Positions 20,440 to 34,427 of a DNA stretch of 64,000 nucleotides are shown here, in pieces. The number at the start of each line of letters is the position of its first letter. Within the stretch, counting starts at the first letter, position 1. Both the position numbers and the translations under genes were made by a program. The stretch covers positions 30,726,001-30,790,000 of the forward strand of contig CM076149.1 in assembly GCA_038025085.1 (NCBI GenBank). The letters run 5' to 3'. The notes below the pieces were generated by a model that was not told the origin of the DNA, ran no database searches, and saw only the letters and a list, made by a program, of their open reading frames with translations. Source of the DNA: Tetragonia tetragonoides (taxonomy: Eukaryota; Streptophyta; Magnoliopsida; Caryophyllales; Aizoaceae).

Positions 20440-23400
20440 TACCAACATATTACAATAAACGGGAGGGGTGTTCCAAAATATAGAGTGTTCAAAATCAGTA
20501 CTATCCACTCTAGTTAGTTTTGCTAGGTTATCCGCCACTCGATTTCACTGTCTTCCTTCAAACCTGATCATTACTGTAGAGTTTCCACTCAGCATTGCCC
20601 TGCCATCCAGTACCAAATACATTAGTTCATGTGTGGTTTCTTCCTGGGCATATATCCTGTTCACAGCCTTCTGGGAGTCTGTCACAAGCAAGACATTCCT
20701 CCATTCTTCTTGTGCTATCCACTGTAGGGCAAGCATAATAGCTTTGAATTCTGCATGTAAAGCATTTGTTGTTGTAGTCTTCCTTGTAACTCCACCCTTC
20801 CATGTTCCTAGTTCATCTCGGCACACACCTGCACATCCTGTCTCCCAATTTTACTGACTAAAGGAGGCATTCACATTAACTTTTAGCCAATTCAAGGGGG
20901 GTGGGGGGGGGGGGGGCACCCAGAAACTAGTACTACACATGCCTGGAAACTGAGCCTGGACCTGACTGCTGATAAGAGTAGAAGGGGTTCCTTGGTTTAG
21001 CACACAGGAAAGGGAGCTGAAAAACTCCCAAGCCATATCAAGGATCCTGTTTTTTAATATTTGTAATGGTAAAGAGTGGTTATTGAAGATAAGGTCATTT
21101 CTATTTTTCCATATTTCCCAGACACTGATTGAAAATACAATATCCCAAGGAGCTAAAGTATCATGATTTGATTTTGGAATTCTTAAATTATGTTCTAACC
21201 AGACCTTGAGATCCACTGAGAAAAAAGTATCAGGTAAGTAGAGCAAATCCCAGACTGCTTTTGCTAAAGGACAGTCTCTTAATACATGTAAAGAATTTTC
21301 AGGAATGCTTACGCAATTTTGACAAAATTCATTTTCACCACAATTTCGAGTAAAGAGTGTAACTTTATGAGGGATTCTATCCCTCAGGACCAACCACATA
21401 AAAAATTGGATTTTGGAGCACACCTGATTTTCCAAATCTTTTCAGAAAGCACATTGTTATCCAGACTAGTCCCTCTATGCCCAACAACAGCCTCAACATA
21501 AACCTCAGTTAGAGAGAATTTACCCTCCCTACTAAACTTACTAATCTGAAAATCACAGTAGACTATGGTAGGGATAGGAGTCCCAATAATAACATTAAGA
21601 ATCTCATTAGGGAAACTGAAAGAAATACCCTGTAACAACCAAGTACCACTCAAGATACAATTTCTGACTTTTAAGTTCTCTTCATCTTTGTTTAGGGGGC
21701 CCTGGATAAGACTTCTAATACACCCTAAGGGGCACAAAGCATCAAACCAAAATCTTATGTTCTCCCCATTCCCTATGACCCACCTCATATTATCAGAGAA
21801 AAGATCCCAACCCTTCCCCGTATCCTGCCATACATGGGAGCCCCTCCCAAATGGAGTAGCCTGGGCCTTTCCAATGACATATTTATTCAAGAGAGTTTTA
21901 GCAAACAGAGACTCAGGGTTAGTTTTAACTTTCCAACATAGTTTGGCCATATTGGCTTCATTTAACATCCTATTATTCTTAATGCCCAGTCCTCCCACAG
22001 TTTTAGGGACTGTACAATCATCCCTTTTAACTAGGTGTATATTCTTTTTATCTTCATTGTCCCCCCACAGAAACCCACAAGCAATTTGGTCCAGTTCCTT
22101 AAGTGTAGAATAAGGAAAGTGGAGACATTGCATGAAATAGCTAGGAATTGCATTTAAGGTTGCATTGATTAAAATCCTCTTTCCTGCCTTAGTAAGGAAG
22201 CTTGTCTTCCTTCCAAGAGGCTAACTTACTCTTAACCTTGTTCACAATAAACTCAACCTGTCTCTTAGCAGGTCTCTTATGAGTGAGGAGTAGGCCCAAG
22301 TATGTTCCTAAATCCTGACTAACAGAAACACCTAATTTCTCTTTGAATAAATCAATCATCTCATCCTTTGTATTAGCAGAGAACATAATGCTAGATTTAT
22401 CTAGATCAATTTTTTGGCCAGAGGTATGAGAGAACAAGTTCAGGGTCTGAGTGAGGGCATCCAGAGTCTCAGGGGAGGCCTCCCCAAACAGAATTAAGTC
22501 ATCAGCAAACATTAGGTGGGAAATGGGCAATTTATCTTTTCCTATGGTAAAGGGTGTCCAAGTCCTATCATTACAAGCATTATGGATTAACTTTGACAGA
22601 AATTCCATACAAAGGATAACTATATAGGGTGACATAGGGTCATCCTGTCTAATGCCTCTAGAGGGAAGAAAGGACTCAGTGACAGATCCATTCACCAATA
22701 CAGAAGTACTCACAGAGGAAATGCAACTCATAGTTAGTTTAATGCTAGCTTGGGATTAACATCCGAACCCCTTACAGGAATAAAACCATTTTGGTTAGGT
22801 GAGATAAGGGATTTCAGATAAGGTCTAAGTCTCATCACTAAAATCTTGGTAATAATTTTATAAATGGTATTACATAAGTTTATAGGCCTCAACTGTTTAA
22901 CAGATTCAGGGCAATCACCTTTAGGAATTAAACTAATAATTGTATAATTAACCCCTTCAGGAATGACTCCAGTTCTAAAGACCTCCCAAACAAAGGTTCA
23001 CATATCATGCTTAATAAAATCCCAATTATCCTGGGAAATGAAAGGATGAAACCCATCAGGCCGGGGTGCCTTGAAAGCTTTCAGACTAAAGACAGCCAGT
23101 TTAATTTCCATTTCAGTAGGGATTTTTGCTATATCAATAATCAGGCCATCACAGGGGAACAACCAAGCATCCCACTTGAAGGTGGAAGCTTTCTTAGAGG
23201 AGAAGAGCACCATGTAGAAGTCCCTAATATGGGCTTTAAGCTGATCTGAGTCACTTATTTCATTTCCTACATGGTCCGTAAGACTATTAATCCTATTACA
23301 TTTCCTTCTAAATAGAGCAGAGTGGTGGTAATATTTTGTATTTCTATCCCCTCCTTCCATCCACTGAGTCCTGACTCTCATAAGCCAAAAGAGCTCCTCC

Positions 23401-24417
23401 TGATCAAGTATACCAGTGAGCTTAGAAACAAGGACCTCATCTAAATTATGCAGGAAATCAGAATTAGGAAATAGACAGAGTTCTTTTTGCACACCAGCAA
23501 TTCGTTTTAAAAGTTTTTCCTTCTTTTTAAAAATATTACCAAATTTTTCAGTTGCCCAAAGGGAAATCTTTTTACTTAAAGCACCAAGTTTTCCAGGAAC
23601 AGAAAAACCACCCCCATCCCATACATCATGTACCAATCTGCAAAATTCAGGATCCTTACACCACATAGGCTCAAGCTTAAAGGGTTTATTTTTAACTTTT
23701 GATACAAACTTTGTGGTGGACAGGAGGATTGGGCCGGGCAATGATCAGAAGTAAGTCTGGCAAGGTGGCTAAGATTTGCTTCAGGGAATGTAGATAGCCA
23801 GTCAACATTAATCGAGGCTCTGTCCAGTCTCTCCATAATAGGATTTCTTCTTTTTTATTTGTCCAAGTGAATCTGGAGCCAGAGTACCCCAAGTCTAATA
23901 ATTTACAAGCATCCATTGTATCAACAAATAATTTACTTCTTGATAAATTGATAGGGCGACCTCCCAACTTATCACGACTTTCAATTAACTCATTAAAATC
24001 ACCCATCACCAACCAAGGCAAATTGACCACATTACTCACATCAACTAAATCAGTCCAAAGATTCTGTCTAACACGAAATTTAGGGCTCGCATAAACAAAG
24101 GAAAAAAAGAACATTTTTGAATTCAAAGTTTTTACCTGAACAATCGCGTGCATACTTTGGGTGTTCTTGCTGATGATAGACACACTGACCCTTCTAGAGT
24201 CCCACATCATCAGTAACTCTCCAGTGAATCCAACAGGCTCCACTACATCAAACTCGTCAAAAGGCAACGTTCGTATGATTTTCTCAGTATTCTCTCTCCC
24301 CACTCTTATCTAAGACACACAGACAATGGTAGGCTTATGGTAGTGTATAAGGTGGATAATATTGGGCTTAAAGCTACGGCGGGCTATCCCACGCGCATTC
24401 CAGCAAAGAATTGTCAT
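20440..24417 (-). pseudogene. L1 ORF2: endonuclease, reverse transcriptase, zf-RVT, RNase H (broken)
   Basis: It starts MTILCWNARGIARRSFKPN at 24417. Endonuclease blocks include GDFNEL, SGSRFTWTN and SDHCP. The codon expected for the catalytic Glu after VCVS is a TAG stop (near 24312). RT blocks seen are KAPRPDGFHP, GFIPVRGS, GIRQDDPMSP and FADDLILF. Between GFIPVRGS and IKLTMSCISS (about 22740-22765) the motif-A block expected in L1 RTs is missing, with a frameshift. A zinc-binding RVT region follows (FCQNCVSIPENSLHVLRDC). In RNase H the first catalytic Asp reads Asn (LKVNVNASF), and a TGA interrupts the last block (GRQ-stop-NRVADNLAKL). It cannot encode active ORF2p. Confidence 0.88.
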
Positions 24418-24421
24418 GGGA

Positions 24422-26729
24422 TTAGGTACACCTAGGGCTTCCTCCAGCAGCTTCGCCGCCCATAGCTCCTCTTCCTTCTTTTCTGAGATGTAGATTCTTC
24501 TTCCCAGAAGGCTGCTGTACAGACAGTTGTTCCACCCCCTGATTTGAAAGGTGGACTCCCTTGCCAGGATTGGGGGGAGGACACCCTCCTGAAATTGATC
24601 CTCCAACACTTTTCAGTTGAGATGAATATCCATCTGTTGGTGGTCTTCCTCTGTCTGCACTGCTATGAGCCCATTGGAGTAGCTCCTCATGTGAGTCTGC
24701 TGATATCTGGAGGTCAGTATGCAGATCCTCCTTGATAGAGGGAGCATTGGACAGGGGTCCAGAATGCAATCCACTCCGGGGTGAAAAGGTAGATCGTTTC
24801 TTCCGTCTTCGTCCATCTTTAAGTGCAGCCAGTGAATAAAGTTTACGACCCCCTTGCTGATGCGTTGCAGATCGCAAAGCATAGGAATGTGTGCTGGGCA
24901 TATTGGGTCTTTCAGCATGATCATCTGCATTTTTTTCATATAATCTGGAGCTGTAGCTGGCTCTTGAATCAAGCGGCGGATTGTTACTGGGTGGATTGGG
25001 TTTCACAAAGAGCTTAACAAATAACCCGTCCCCACAAGAGGAGTCTCCGGGAAGGTGAAGTTGGCCGGTTCCATGATATGCACCCCTTCGGCGCGAGTGA
25101 AGAAATTCCTGAACGCAAACGGCCTGAAGGGTGGAAATGGGAGCAGATCTGAGGGTTGTGGTGCAGGGACCGACTGGACCCACCTGGATCGCACTTCTTT
25201 TCGTCCACAGAACAGGACGAGGAGCTCTCCGCGACGACTGAGGGAGAGGGAGGGTATGGCCACATCGCAGATAGTATGAGAGTGGTGGTTATGGGGTTTT
25301 TTTTGGTGGAAGAACAAGGAAAGGTGGGGATTTAAAAGGGATTTTTGTTTGTTTTTTGAGGCTTTGCTCTGAGGAAGAAAGGGGGAAAATAGGTTTAAAT
25401 GAGAAGAAATAAAAGATTGGCTATTTGTAGTTAGGGTTTGGTTGTCATCCAGGGTTTCAAACGGGTTGGGTAAATGGGTTACCGAGTAGGAGAGGGTTTT
25501 AAAGGTTTTATGGTAAGTTTTCCCAGGGGTAAAAACAAGTGGGTTTGGGTTGGGAGATGAAGCCAAGCCATGGGTAGGGAGTATTGGGCTTAGGGTTTCA
25601 AAACCAATTAAGGCTGGGCCACCCACTTCCAGGTCCAAATCAAATGGCACAGGGGAGCCATAAAAGGGGCTAGGGTTCAACAGAGGGGAGGGTTGGGCTC
25701 GAGGAGAGGACTAAAAAGTACCTGAATTGTTGTTCATGTCAAGACAACCCAAAAGCGGATTATCCACCAGATTAAGCTCAGTATTACCCAAAATGTCAAA
25801 GAAATTCGAATTCCCCGCTTGAGCCTCCAAGCCCTGCCCAGCCTATACTCCTTTACGCTTCCACTGTTCCCCAGATATGATACGTGAATTCTGCACATTT
25901 TTCTGTCCCCGGCTCCGATTGCGACTCGGAGCCTCCGACCATGGGCCATCTTCATCCAAGACTGCCTCTATTTTACCTTTCTCCAGGAATTTTGCTTGAC
26001 AGAACTCCTCTAAGTGTCCTAACCACTTATAGAACTCACAAAATAATGGTGGGTTTTCTAAAAATAATTCTTGCTTTAAATTTCCAATCCACACAAAATT
26101 AGGTAATTTTTCCCTAATATTAATTTGCACACAAAATTTTTTCAAATTTCACTTTACCATTCTGCAGGCCATTAACATCGACCTTGACCAATTTCCCAAT
26201 AGAGTTTCTTACTTTAGTAAGGATATCTATTCTGGACAATTCCACTGGTAATTCCGGAAGGGTAATCCAAGTTGGTAGCACCTCAATTGTTGCTGTTGAC
26301 GGTTTATCCAGGGCTCCAAGCTTGAACATCAATAAAGCTTCCACCCAGAAACCATGGTCCACCAGCCAAAACCTGATGGCATCCTCCTCTGAGAATAGGG
26401 TAGAGATGAAAAACCTTTTCCCCACACTCACAAATTTCCGAAAATCACGAATTTTCCACATACTTCCCAACTGTTCCTTCAAATAACCATGTTGATAAGA
26501 TTTACCAACAACTTTTATAACCAAGGAGTAGTTTCAGTCACCAATAAAGGACTAATAATCAATCTTAGAAACAAGGATAAAGACATCAGTCAAGGTTACC
26601 TCAGGTGGGGGGTGGTAGAAAAGGGTAGAGGAACCTTGCAGACATGAGGGGGGCATGGTGAGGTGTAATCGGTAATGGAGATGGTGGTGGGTTAGGAAGG
26701 CTTAGTGGGGCAGATACAGAAGAAGACAT
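24422..26729 (-). pseudogene. L1 ORF1 (DUF4283 and zinc knuckle), broken
   Basis: It starts MSSSVSAPLSLPNPPPSPLP at 26729. The DUF4283 region follows (VIKVVGKSYQHGYLKEQLGS, WITLPELPVELSRIDILTKV). The zinc knuckle reads CEFYKWLGHLEEFC, with Tyr where the second Cys is expected. A long Pro/Ser-rich C-terminal tail runs to 24422. At least three frame changes and several stops are needed to read it through. Confidence 0.78.
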
Positions 26730-27240
26730 TTTTTGGTTAATAGTTTGTCGGCTAGGATGAGCAGGGTTTTGTGTGCCTGAACAGGAAGGGGAAAGAGATC
26801 CAAAAGGAACTGAGAAATCTCCAAAAACGAACGTACCCGTTGATGTCGAAAGTGTAGCGGCTCTCTGATCTTCACTAGTGTATGACGCGATGCTTCTCTC
26901 CCTCTCGTTCTCCCTTCTTCCGCCTCCCTCTCTCTCTAGACATCCTCCGCCTAACCTGACCATCATGAGCATAGTCATCATCCAAGAGAACTGAGTATAT
27001 TTGATTCCAGTTTGGTCAGCAACCACATCCTTGCCTTTTTTACTAGTATTTATGCTAGCTCCAAACACCACAACTAGATCTCCGACTACCAGAAGAGCCG
27101 TCTTAGGCAGGCGAACGCACCGGTTTGGGACAAGGGGACGAGGTCACATGGCACGCCATCTCACAACCACAACACCCCCAGACTGTAGCCGCCACCCACA
27201 TGCCGCCGCTCAACCAGACAACTACCACCCTCAACCATAG

Positions 27241-27718
27241 ATGATTAATTTTAAGAAAAGTTCAATTTCTTTGTTTTATTAGTGAAAAGGAAAGCTCATT
27301 TTTATTTTTTTATTTATTCTAACTGTTACCTGGATATCATTATTTGCCTCAAAAATATTGTAATGATGAATTGAAAAGTATCGTTCATGGTGATTTAATT
27401 TAGATATTTAGAATGAAGGAGCTAGATTTGAGAGAAATAAGAATCACAGGCAGGATGTTTCAGTTCAGTTAAGAAGGACAATTTTGAAAGTATTGTAACA
27501 AAAGGATTTGCGTTTAGTAAATTAAGATTTACGTTAAGCAATTCCGTTTTAAATTTTGATTTACAGTGTTAACTATTTTGGTGTATTTTTGGAAACCAAA
27601 ATTTGTTAGTGTAATATTATAATTGTTGTTTTCTATTCTTAAAATATATCATTATTTTACATAAAAAAATTAAAATTGGATTTAGTGTGGACTTGAGTAC
27701 CCACGAACCAATGGGTAT
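27241..27718. other. AT-rich intergenic DNA
   Basis: No frame, RNA or element end is recognised between the L1 and the LTR. Confidence 0.5.
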
Positions 27719-29220
27719 TGTAAACTCCCCGCGCGACATGTCCTCTCTTCGGCTTTGCCCGCCCAGGGTGGGGGCAGCCCGGCGTAGGCCACGCGCGTCA
27801 GATTCCGTTTTTTGGTCCTCTTCTCTTTAGGTGATGTTTCCGAGCGTGATCATTATTATTTAGGTGAATTAACATGCGATGATTAATTAATTTTGTTGGG
27901 GCACTATAAGAATAAAAACGGAAGTCGCCACCAAATTTAAGAAAACTTGGAAACCACGTAAATCAAGTCGATAGTCTTAAGAGATGTGAACCCAATTCGT
28001 GTGTATCCCAATCCCGATTGGGGAAATTGATTTCATTTATGAGTTCGAGGGCATGGGTACGAGTAGGGAAGGTATTAGGCACCTAACTCGATCGTTGACG
28101 ACAACGACCTCTACTAATTAGTTCAAGTCATTTATAAGCGCTAATAGTTCCAACAAGTCCGATTGTCCAAATTCATAGATTTAACTAATGGGTTGAACAA
28201 ACATTGCAATTGTGATCACTTTTAACAATTTATCAAATTTACATGCTTTTACTTATTGAAAGCGATAAATATGGTACACCTGCGGGTTAGTGGACAAACA
28301 AACATAAATCATTTAACCAATCACAAACAAGCATGAATAAATATAAATAACAATAATAAATAAACATTCATTCATTGAGGCTTATACAAGCCCTTTTTTT
28401 CAAAACACGCCATGCATGTACAAATCACATAAACCAAAACCGTTAGAGATAACAAGCAAGAGATAATTGAATTTATTAAGATCCCTGGATTACCTGGATA
28501 CTTGCTTTGAACATATGGGATCCTTGCTTGAATCATTTCTCTTGATGAAGTATGTGAAAGTTTATTTTGTGGTGCTAGGGCTAGCCTATAGAAGGAGTAG
28601 AATCAGAAATTTAGGGTTTATTATTATTATGAATGACCAACTTCTCTCTAGAGAATTACCAACCAAAGCCTAACCTCTTCAACTGAACCCTAAGGTTTGT
28701 TTATATAGTAGAGGAGCAACTACCAGGGTTTGGTACGAAATACAAGTGAGCCTCGAAATTGCCGTACGCGGAGAAAGGCCTGGGCGGTCATGCTGCTAGG
28801 CTAGCGGCACAACCGCTTGCTCAGGCGGCAACTGCTAGCCTGCTGGCCTGGCAAAGCCGGCAGGACCCAGAGCGGTTGCCCTTGAATGGCACTTGTTGCC
28901 TAATTTCTCGCGGGGAGCTCTTTCGTGGGGTCCACAGGGTGTGACTGAGCTTCCTTGTTAACCAAGGGTTGACTCAAGGGATTTGGGTTTTCTTTCGGGC
29001 TTTTGGGTTCAAAGAGACCTATCTTTCAGTTTTGGACTTCAATTGAATTTAGTTTAACTGGTTTGGATCACCTATACAAAAGGCTTCCACAGCTTACTTG
29101 AAATGAGCTGGGCTATTCATCAAAGCAATTATTTTCGCGACTCAAGTTCGAGCAATATCCAATCCTCTCATAAATCGGATTTTTACGGGATAAACATAAA
29201 GACACAACTTGATGTCTACA
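27719..29220 (-). mobile_element. Probable solo LTR of a Ty3-type retrotransposon
   Basis: The plus-strand ends are TGTAAACTC and GATGTCTACA, i.e. TG...CA with matching TGTA/TACA tips. Flanking 5-mers GGTAT (27714-27718) and GGTAC (29221-29225) agree at 4 of 5. Organisation parallels the LTR at 39414: a shared GTCGCCA motif, a CACCCAATTC/GAACCCAATTC-type block and the word GGCCTCTACTAAT versus GACCTCTACTAAT. A TATA box is on the minus strand in both. No gag or pol adjoins it. Confidence 0.6.
28701..28707 (-). promoter_or_regulatory. TATA box of the solo LTR
   Basis: The minus strand reads CTATATAAACAAACC, a typical plant LTR TATA context, and gives the LTR's orientation. Confidence 0.45.
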
Positions 29221-29420
29221 GGTACCCAATGGATCCAATTTCAATTCTTAAAAGGATTCGATGCAACCAATTGCAATTCCTATAAATTAGGAATTGGCCT
29301 GGTGTATCCAATCCCAATTCTGGGTAGTGCAATACCCGATGGGTATCCGATTGCACTCACCGCTAAAACAAATAATAAAATAATAAAAAAAAAAATAAAA
29401 TAATAATAATAATAATAATA

Positions 29421-29455
<35 letters not shown>

Positions 29456-31105
29456 AAATGATGATTAAAAAACACCTTTTTATTTTTATAATTCACATGT
29501 AAATCTGAATTTGAGTAATTTTTTTTTATAGTTTAAGAAGTTTATATCCTTAATAAAAAAACAAACACACGCACACACACACGCGCACACGCACACGCGC
29601 GCACACACACACATATTTTGTACTAAAAATGTTTAACACAATTAAACAAAAATATTGAAAAGGATATGTTGAGCATTTTTGCAAAGCAAATATATTCCTT
29701 CCTTTGATCCTTATATTGAACCAAAATCATTTATAATTAGGCTCACACCGATTTCTTTTTTATCAAAGTTGTGCATCACACGTGTTACTAGCCTAGCATA
29801 CTAAAAATGCTAATATTATTTTTGGCTTAGTTATGATCCCCTTTATTATTATAATTCATGTTTTATTTTATTAATTTATTTTTAGTTTTTAGGTGTGGCC
29901 TTTCTTTTCTACGTATAGTAGCTTTTGTATAAGAGCATTTTAGGGTAAGATGGTCAAAACTCAAAAATAACACCAATAATGTAAAATGAAACATTTTTTT
30001 TCTTCTCAAAAATAACTTCTTTGTCCCATAAGTAACAGTTTTTTTCGATGACTAAAAGTGCAAACAACAAAAAAACTTATTTCAATCCAGCTAAACGTAA
30101 CAGTTGTTGTTCAAAATGTAACATCCGTTTCACTATAAAGCTCATCCACATCACGGGTAAGGAAGTCCATCAATCCGTTAACATAATATTCTCACCTACA
30201 AAAAACGTTCCATACATTAACATATTATTTAATTAAACATAATCCCAACGATGACAACCTTGAGCGACCCTCAAATAAAAAAAAAGAAGGATAAACCACC
30301 TTGAGCTAGTAGTGTATGTGAATCCGTGGATGACATAGTAGCCATGTGAAGACAAATTGAGACAAATAATTTATCACACGAACCCAAACTTAACTTTTTG
30401 CCCTATTCTCATCATGATCATGGCACTCAGATGGTAACCAAATAAGATCCTCCATTTGGAAAGACATGGCAAAGAGGAGATTCACCAGCTTTAATACCAA
30501 GGAAACGAAATGCTCAATCCCTATGAGTATATGACAAACTCCAAATGATCAATGCATCCACTTTTGCACCATTTTTTCACCCCTTCATGAAATTTCAATT
30601 ACTTTATTTTCACTTCTAACTTATGACAATAAAATCACAGCATAAGAGTATGTCAACGTATCACATTCAACCATTTTGGGATCCCTAGTTCTTGATTGGT
30701 TCCTCCATTATGGTATAACTGGGTATATGCCTGTGCGTTGTATGGACTATGAATATATTATAAAAGTAATTTAACGTGATTATTAATCTCATCAATAAAT
30801 CAAAATGTAATTGTCATTCTGAAAAATTTATAATATAATTCTATTGAATATCATCAAAGCCATATTGTAAAATTATTATGACTTATAGGGGATACCTTGT
30901 ATAATTTTAATGTTTATTACCAGTTTCAATTGACATTTAAATAACTTACTCATATATGTTGTATATGATCTAAAATTGAGGTCATTGTTTCAAAATAATT
31001 CTTTCTATACGATTTTAACGTAAAACAATCTTTAAAGGTTTAGTTGAAAAGGCCTAGTTGGCCAATGTTGAACACCTTAAGATCTCCAACATTTACTGAT
31101 CACTA
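29221..31105. other. Intergenic DNA with microsatellites and a decayed Helitron end
   Basis: An (AAT)n/(ATT)n compound repeat lies at about 29384-29454 and a CA/CG purine-pyrimidine run at about 29568-29612. At 30719-30745 a decayed Helitron-like 3' end on the minus strand reads CTGG-GTATATGC-CTGTGCGTTGTATGG. No gene was recognised. Confidence 0.5.
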
Positions 31106-31343
31106 TTCCATCCTTTTCGGGAGAATCTTAACATTTGTTTTTTGAAGGTCAAAGTTTACAAAGTTTGACCATTGATTTATGAAAATAAAACATAAGGATT
31201 CACAATATAAAAATACTATGGTTAGATTGATTTTAAATACTACTTTCGAAATATCATTTATAAATATAATTATTAAGGTCAAAGTGGTGCATTGAACACC
31301 GTGCAAAAATAAATGTTAAAATTTTTGTCTAAAACGGAGGGAG
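31106..31343. mobile_element. Stowaway-type MITE
   Basis: The right end AAAACGGAGGGAG and the degenerate left end TTCCATCCTTTTCGG are inverted repeats followed by AACATTT on both sides. TA duplications lie at 31104-31105 and 31344-31345. It has the internal AAGTTTACAAAGTTTGACC motif also present in the split MITE at 5008-5178, so both belong to related families. Confidence 0.75.
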
Positions 31344-31388
31344 TACATAAGATGAATATGATTTTTAAGTCAAATTAGTACTTCTGCC

Positions 31389-32090
31389 ATATTTTTTTCT
31401 TTGAACAACAAAAGCAAATATTATTAATAGGCAACTAATTGCCACATCACAACCATACAAAGTCCTAAAGCCCTCAAGCCCTGTTTACATCCACAAGTAT
31501 AGATCATTAGTCCTATCAACTCCTAGTTTTGCTAATTGAACTGCTTTACTTTTTTTTTCTCGTACAACATGCTGCACATTAAAACCATCTAAAAAAGATA
31601 TAGGTCTGTCTATACCTCTAAATATCTCCCAATGCATCCATGGTCTCAAACTTTTGTTCTGAATCCAGCCTACAATATTCGTAGAATCACTTTCAAAGCT
31701 GAGTTTTAAGTGCGGCCACTGTTCATGTTGTTCCAGCAAGATAAAAGCATGGTGAAAAGCCATCAGTTCGGCCACATTAGACTCCTTAATCCCCAAGTTG
31801 ACAGAGAATACTCCTAGAATTTTAGATTCATGATCTCGAAGACATCCCCCACAACCAGCAGGTCCCGGTTTCCCAAGTGCAGAGCCGTCGATATTCATCT
31901 TGAACCATCCTATAGGAGGAACCTCCCGATGAACATTGTCCCTTTGCATCTTATTCGAATTACCCTTATGTGAGATAGAGTGCATAAGAACATTTTCTAA
32001 GTTGTGGACCCAGTCATGAAACAGTATGACAATTAGTGTAGAGGTAAAGAAGTAGGGAGAAGGAGGGAAAACCATAATAGAAGTCACACC
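31389..32090 (-). pseudogene. LINE fragment with RNase H domain
   Basis: An open frame of 200 codons (32087-31485) encodes an RVT_3-type RNase H. It has GWFKMNIDGSALGKPGPAGC (first Asp), SNVAELMAFHHAF (Glu) and LSFESDSTNIVGWI (Asp). The last block reads HVVREKKSKAVQLAKLGV, with Val where the fourth acidic residue (ADxLAK) is expected. T's at 31390-31397 may be the poly(A) tail. The rest of the LINE is absent, so this is a truncated insertion. Confidence 0.78.
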
Positions 32091-32216
32091 ATAAAAGTAA
32101 TTTAAGAAACTGTTATAGATCCGGGCTATGAGTTTATGACGCGATTGATACTACCACTTTGTAAAGGAAAATGGCAGACGTTTAATATGAAATGTTTCCT
32201 TATTTTTAATATGATA

Positions 32217-33264
<1,048 letters not shown>

Positions 33265-34050
33265 CTAGGTTTTATCCCCGTGCTTCGCACGGGCTCATTT
33301 AACTTCTTTAAGGTATTAGCTAAATTAATTGCTAATGTATTTTTGCGATATATGACCAAAAATGTGTACCTTGCATATCAAATTTCCATTTTTTCATCAA
33401 TTGATTAATAATAAAAATTTCATATTTATCCACTCGACATGATTCAATAACATATTCATCATTTTAGACTTAATTTCACTTAGTATTAAAATATAAATGG
33501 TACTACGTATTTTATCACTTCTAACTTCTCTCCATAAAATACAAGACTTTATTTATCAAAATAGCACATATACATCTTATTTTAACGTTTTTTTTCATTT
33601 TCAGTTTAATTCTTATAACGATTTTTTTTATATCAATTTTGTAATTTAACACAACATGTACTGATTATAAATTTCATGTTTTATTATTATATTAAAGTCA
33701 ATAATGATTACACATTAGTTGTTGGTGACATATTGGATAATTTGCATACATCTCAGCTTAGTTGTGAACGACACACGTATGTGGCTCGCTTTTGTGGTGG
33801 CTCACGTGTCCTCACCACACAATAAGGATCTTATTGGCCAAATATATTACAAATGCATCTCAAATTGAAGAATTTTTCATTTCTTATGCAATGACGTAAA
33901 ATTTGTAAATTTTAAAATTGTAGAACGAAAGTTATGTTATTTTATAACTTGAAATAATATACTAATAATTATAAATTTCATATTCATTGAATGTATTTAA
34001 TTCAAGTATGATGATTCATTAATTAATTTTGACATGGCTTGTGATTTGCA
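33265..34050 (-). mobile_element. Helitron H2b, left part (split by a Ty3 element)
   Basis: CTAG at 33265-33268 follows (minus strand) the perfect hairpin CCCGTGC-GAA-GCACGGG and an 8-nt spacer. The body matches the other H2 copies until about 34050. There it breaks into the Ty3-type element and resumes at about 40627-40718. Confidence 0.75.
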
Positions 34051-34212
34051 TACTTTGGAAAAGCGACGGTCAAAGTATTTGCCAAAAATGCCTGCAGTGT
34101 TTTGAAAACATTTATGTTAGAAAAAGATGCGATAAAAGCAAATCCTGACCGCCTATGTTCAGGGTTACCTGCTTTGGACGAATGCACACGCTGTGCTATT
34201 TGCGATAGTCAA

Positions 34213-34400
34213 GACGTCGAAGAGCTTTGCGTCGCTCCTGTGCCTTGCTTTGCAGACGTGGTGCTAATTGTAATAGCCCATCGTCAGAGAGCTTTGCGTC
34301 GCTCTCGTGCCTTGTTTTTCTTTGCTGACGTGGTGCTAATTGTAATAGCCCATCGTCGAAGAGCTTTGCATCGCTCACTTGTCTTTTTTTGCTTTGCTGA
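34213..34400. repeat. Tandem repeat, ~67-72-bp unit, three copies
   Basis: AGAGCTTTGCRTCGCTC recurs at 34221, 34288 and 34360, with GACGTGGTGCTAATTGTAAT between copies. It lies in the distal part of the Ty3-type element. Confidence 0.8.
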
Positions 34401-34427
34401 AATAATGCTTTTGCTTTGCTTTGTAAC

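Larger units (their letters stand above)
20331..27240 (-). mobile_element. Long, inactive L1-type LINE
   Basis: The 3' poly(A) tail is read as T's at 20331-20346. On the minus strand come a 5' region (27240 to about 26730), ORF1 (26729-24422) and ORF2 (24417-20440), in normal L1 order. ORF1's stop and ORF2's ATG are separated by 4 nt. No convincing target-site duplication was found, so the exact 5' end (taken as about 27240) is uncertain. Many stops and frameshifts mark an old copy. Confidence 0.85.

Noticed and set aside
24422..25183. Independent 253-codon gene on the minus strand
   Set aside because: Position and composition make it the Pro/Ser-rich C-terminal part of the L1 ORF1, ending 4 nt before ORF2.
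30400..30530. Exon-like peptide on the minus strand (RFLGIKAGESPLCHV)
   Set aside because: Open only for about 30 codons, splice signals are poor and nothing similar lies nearby.
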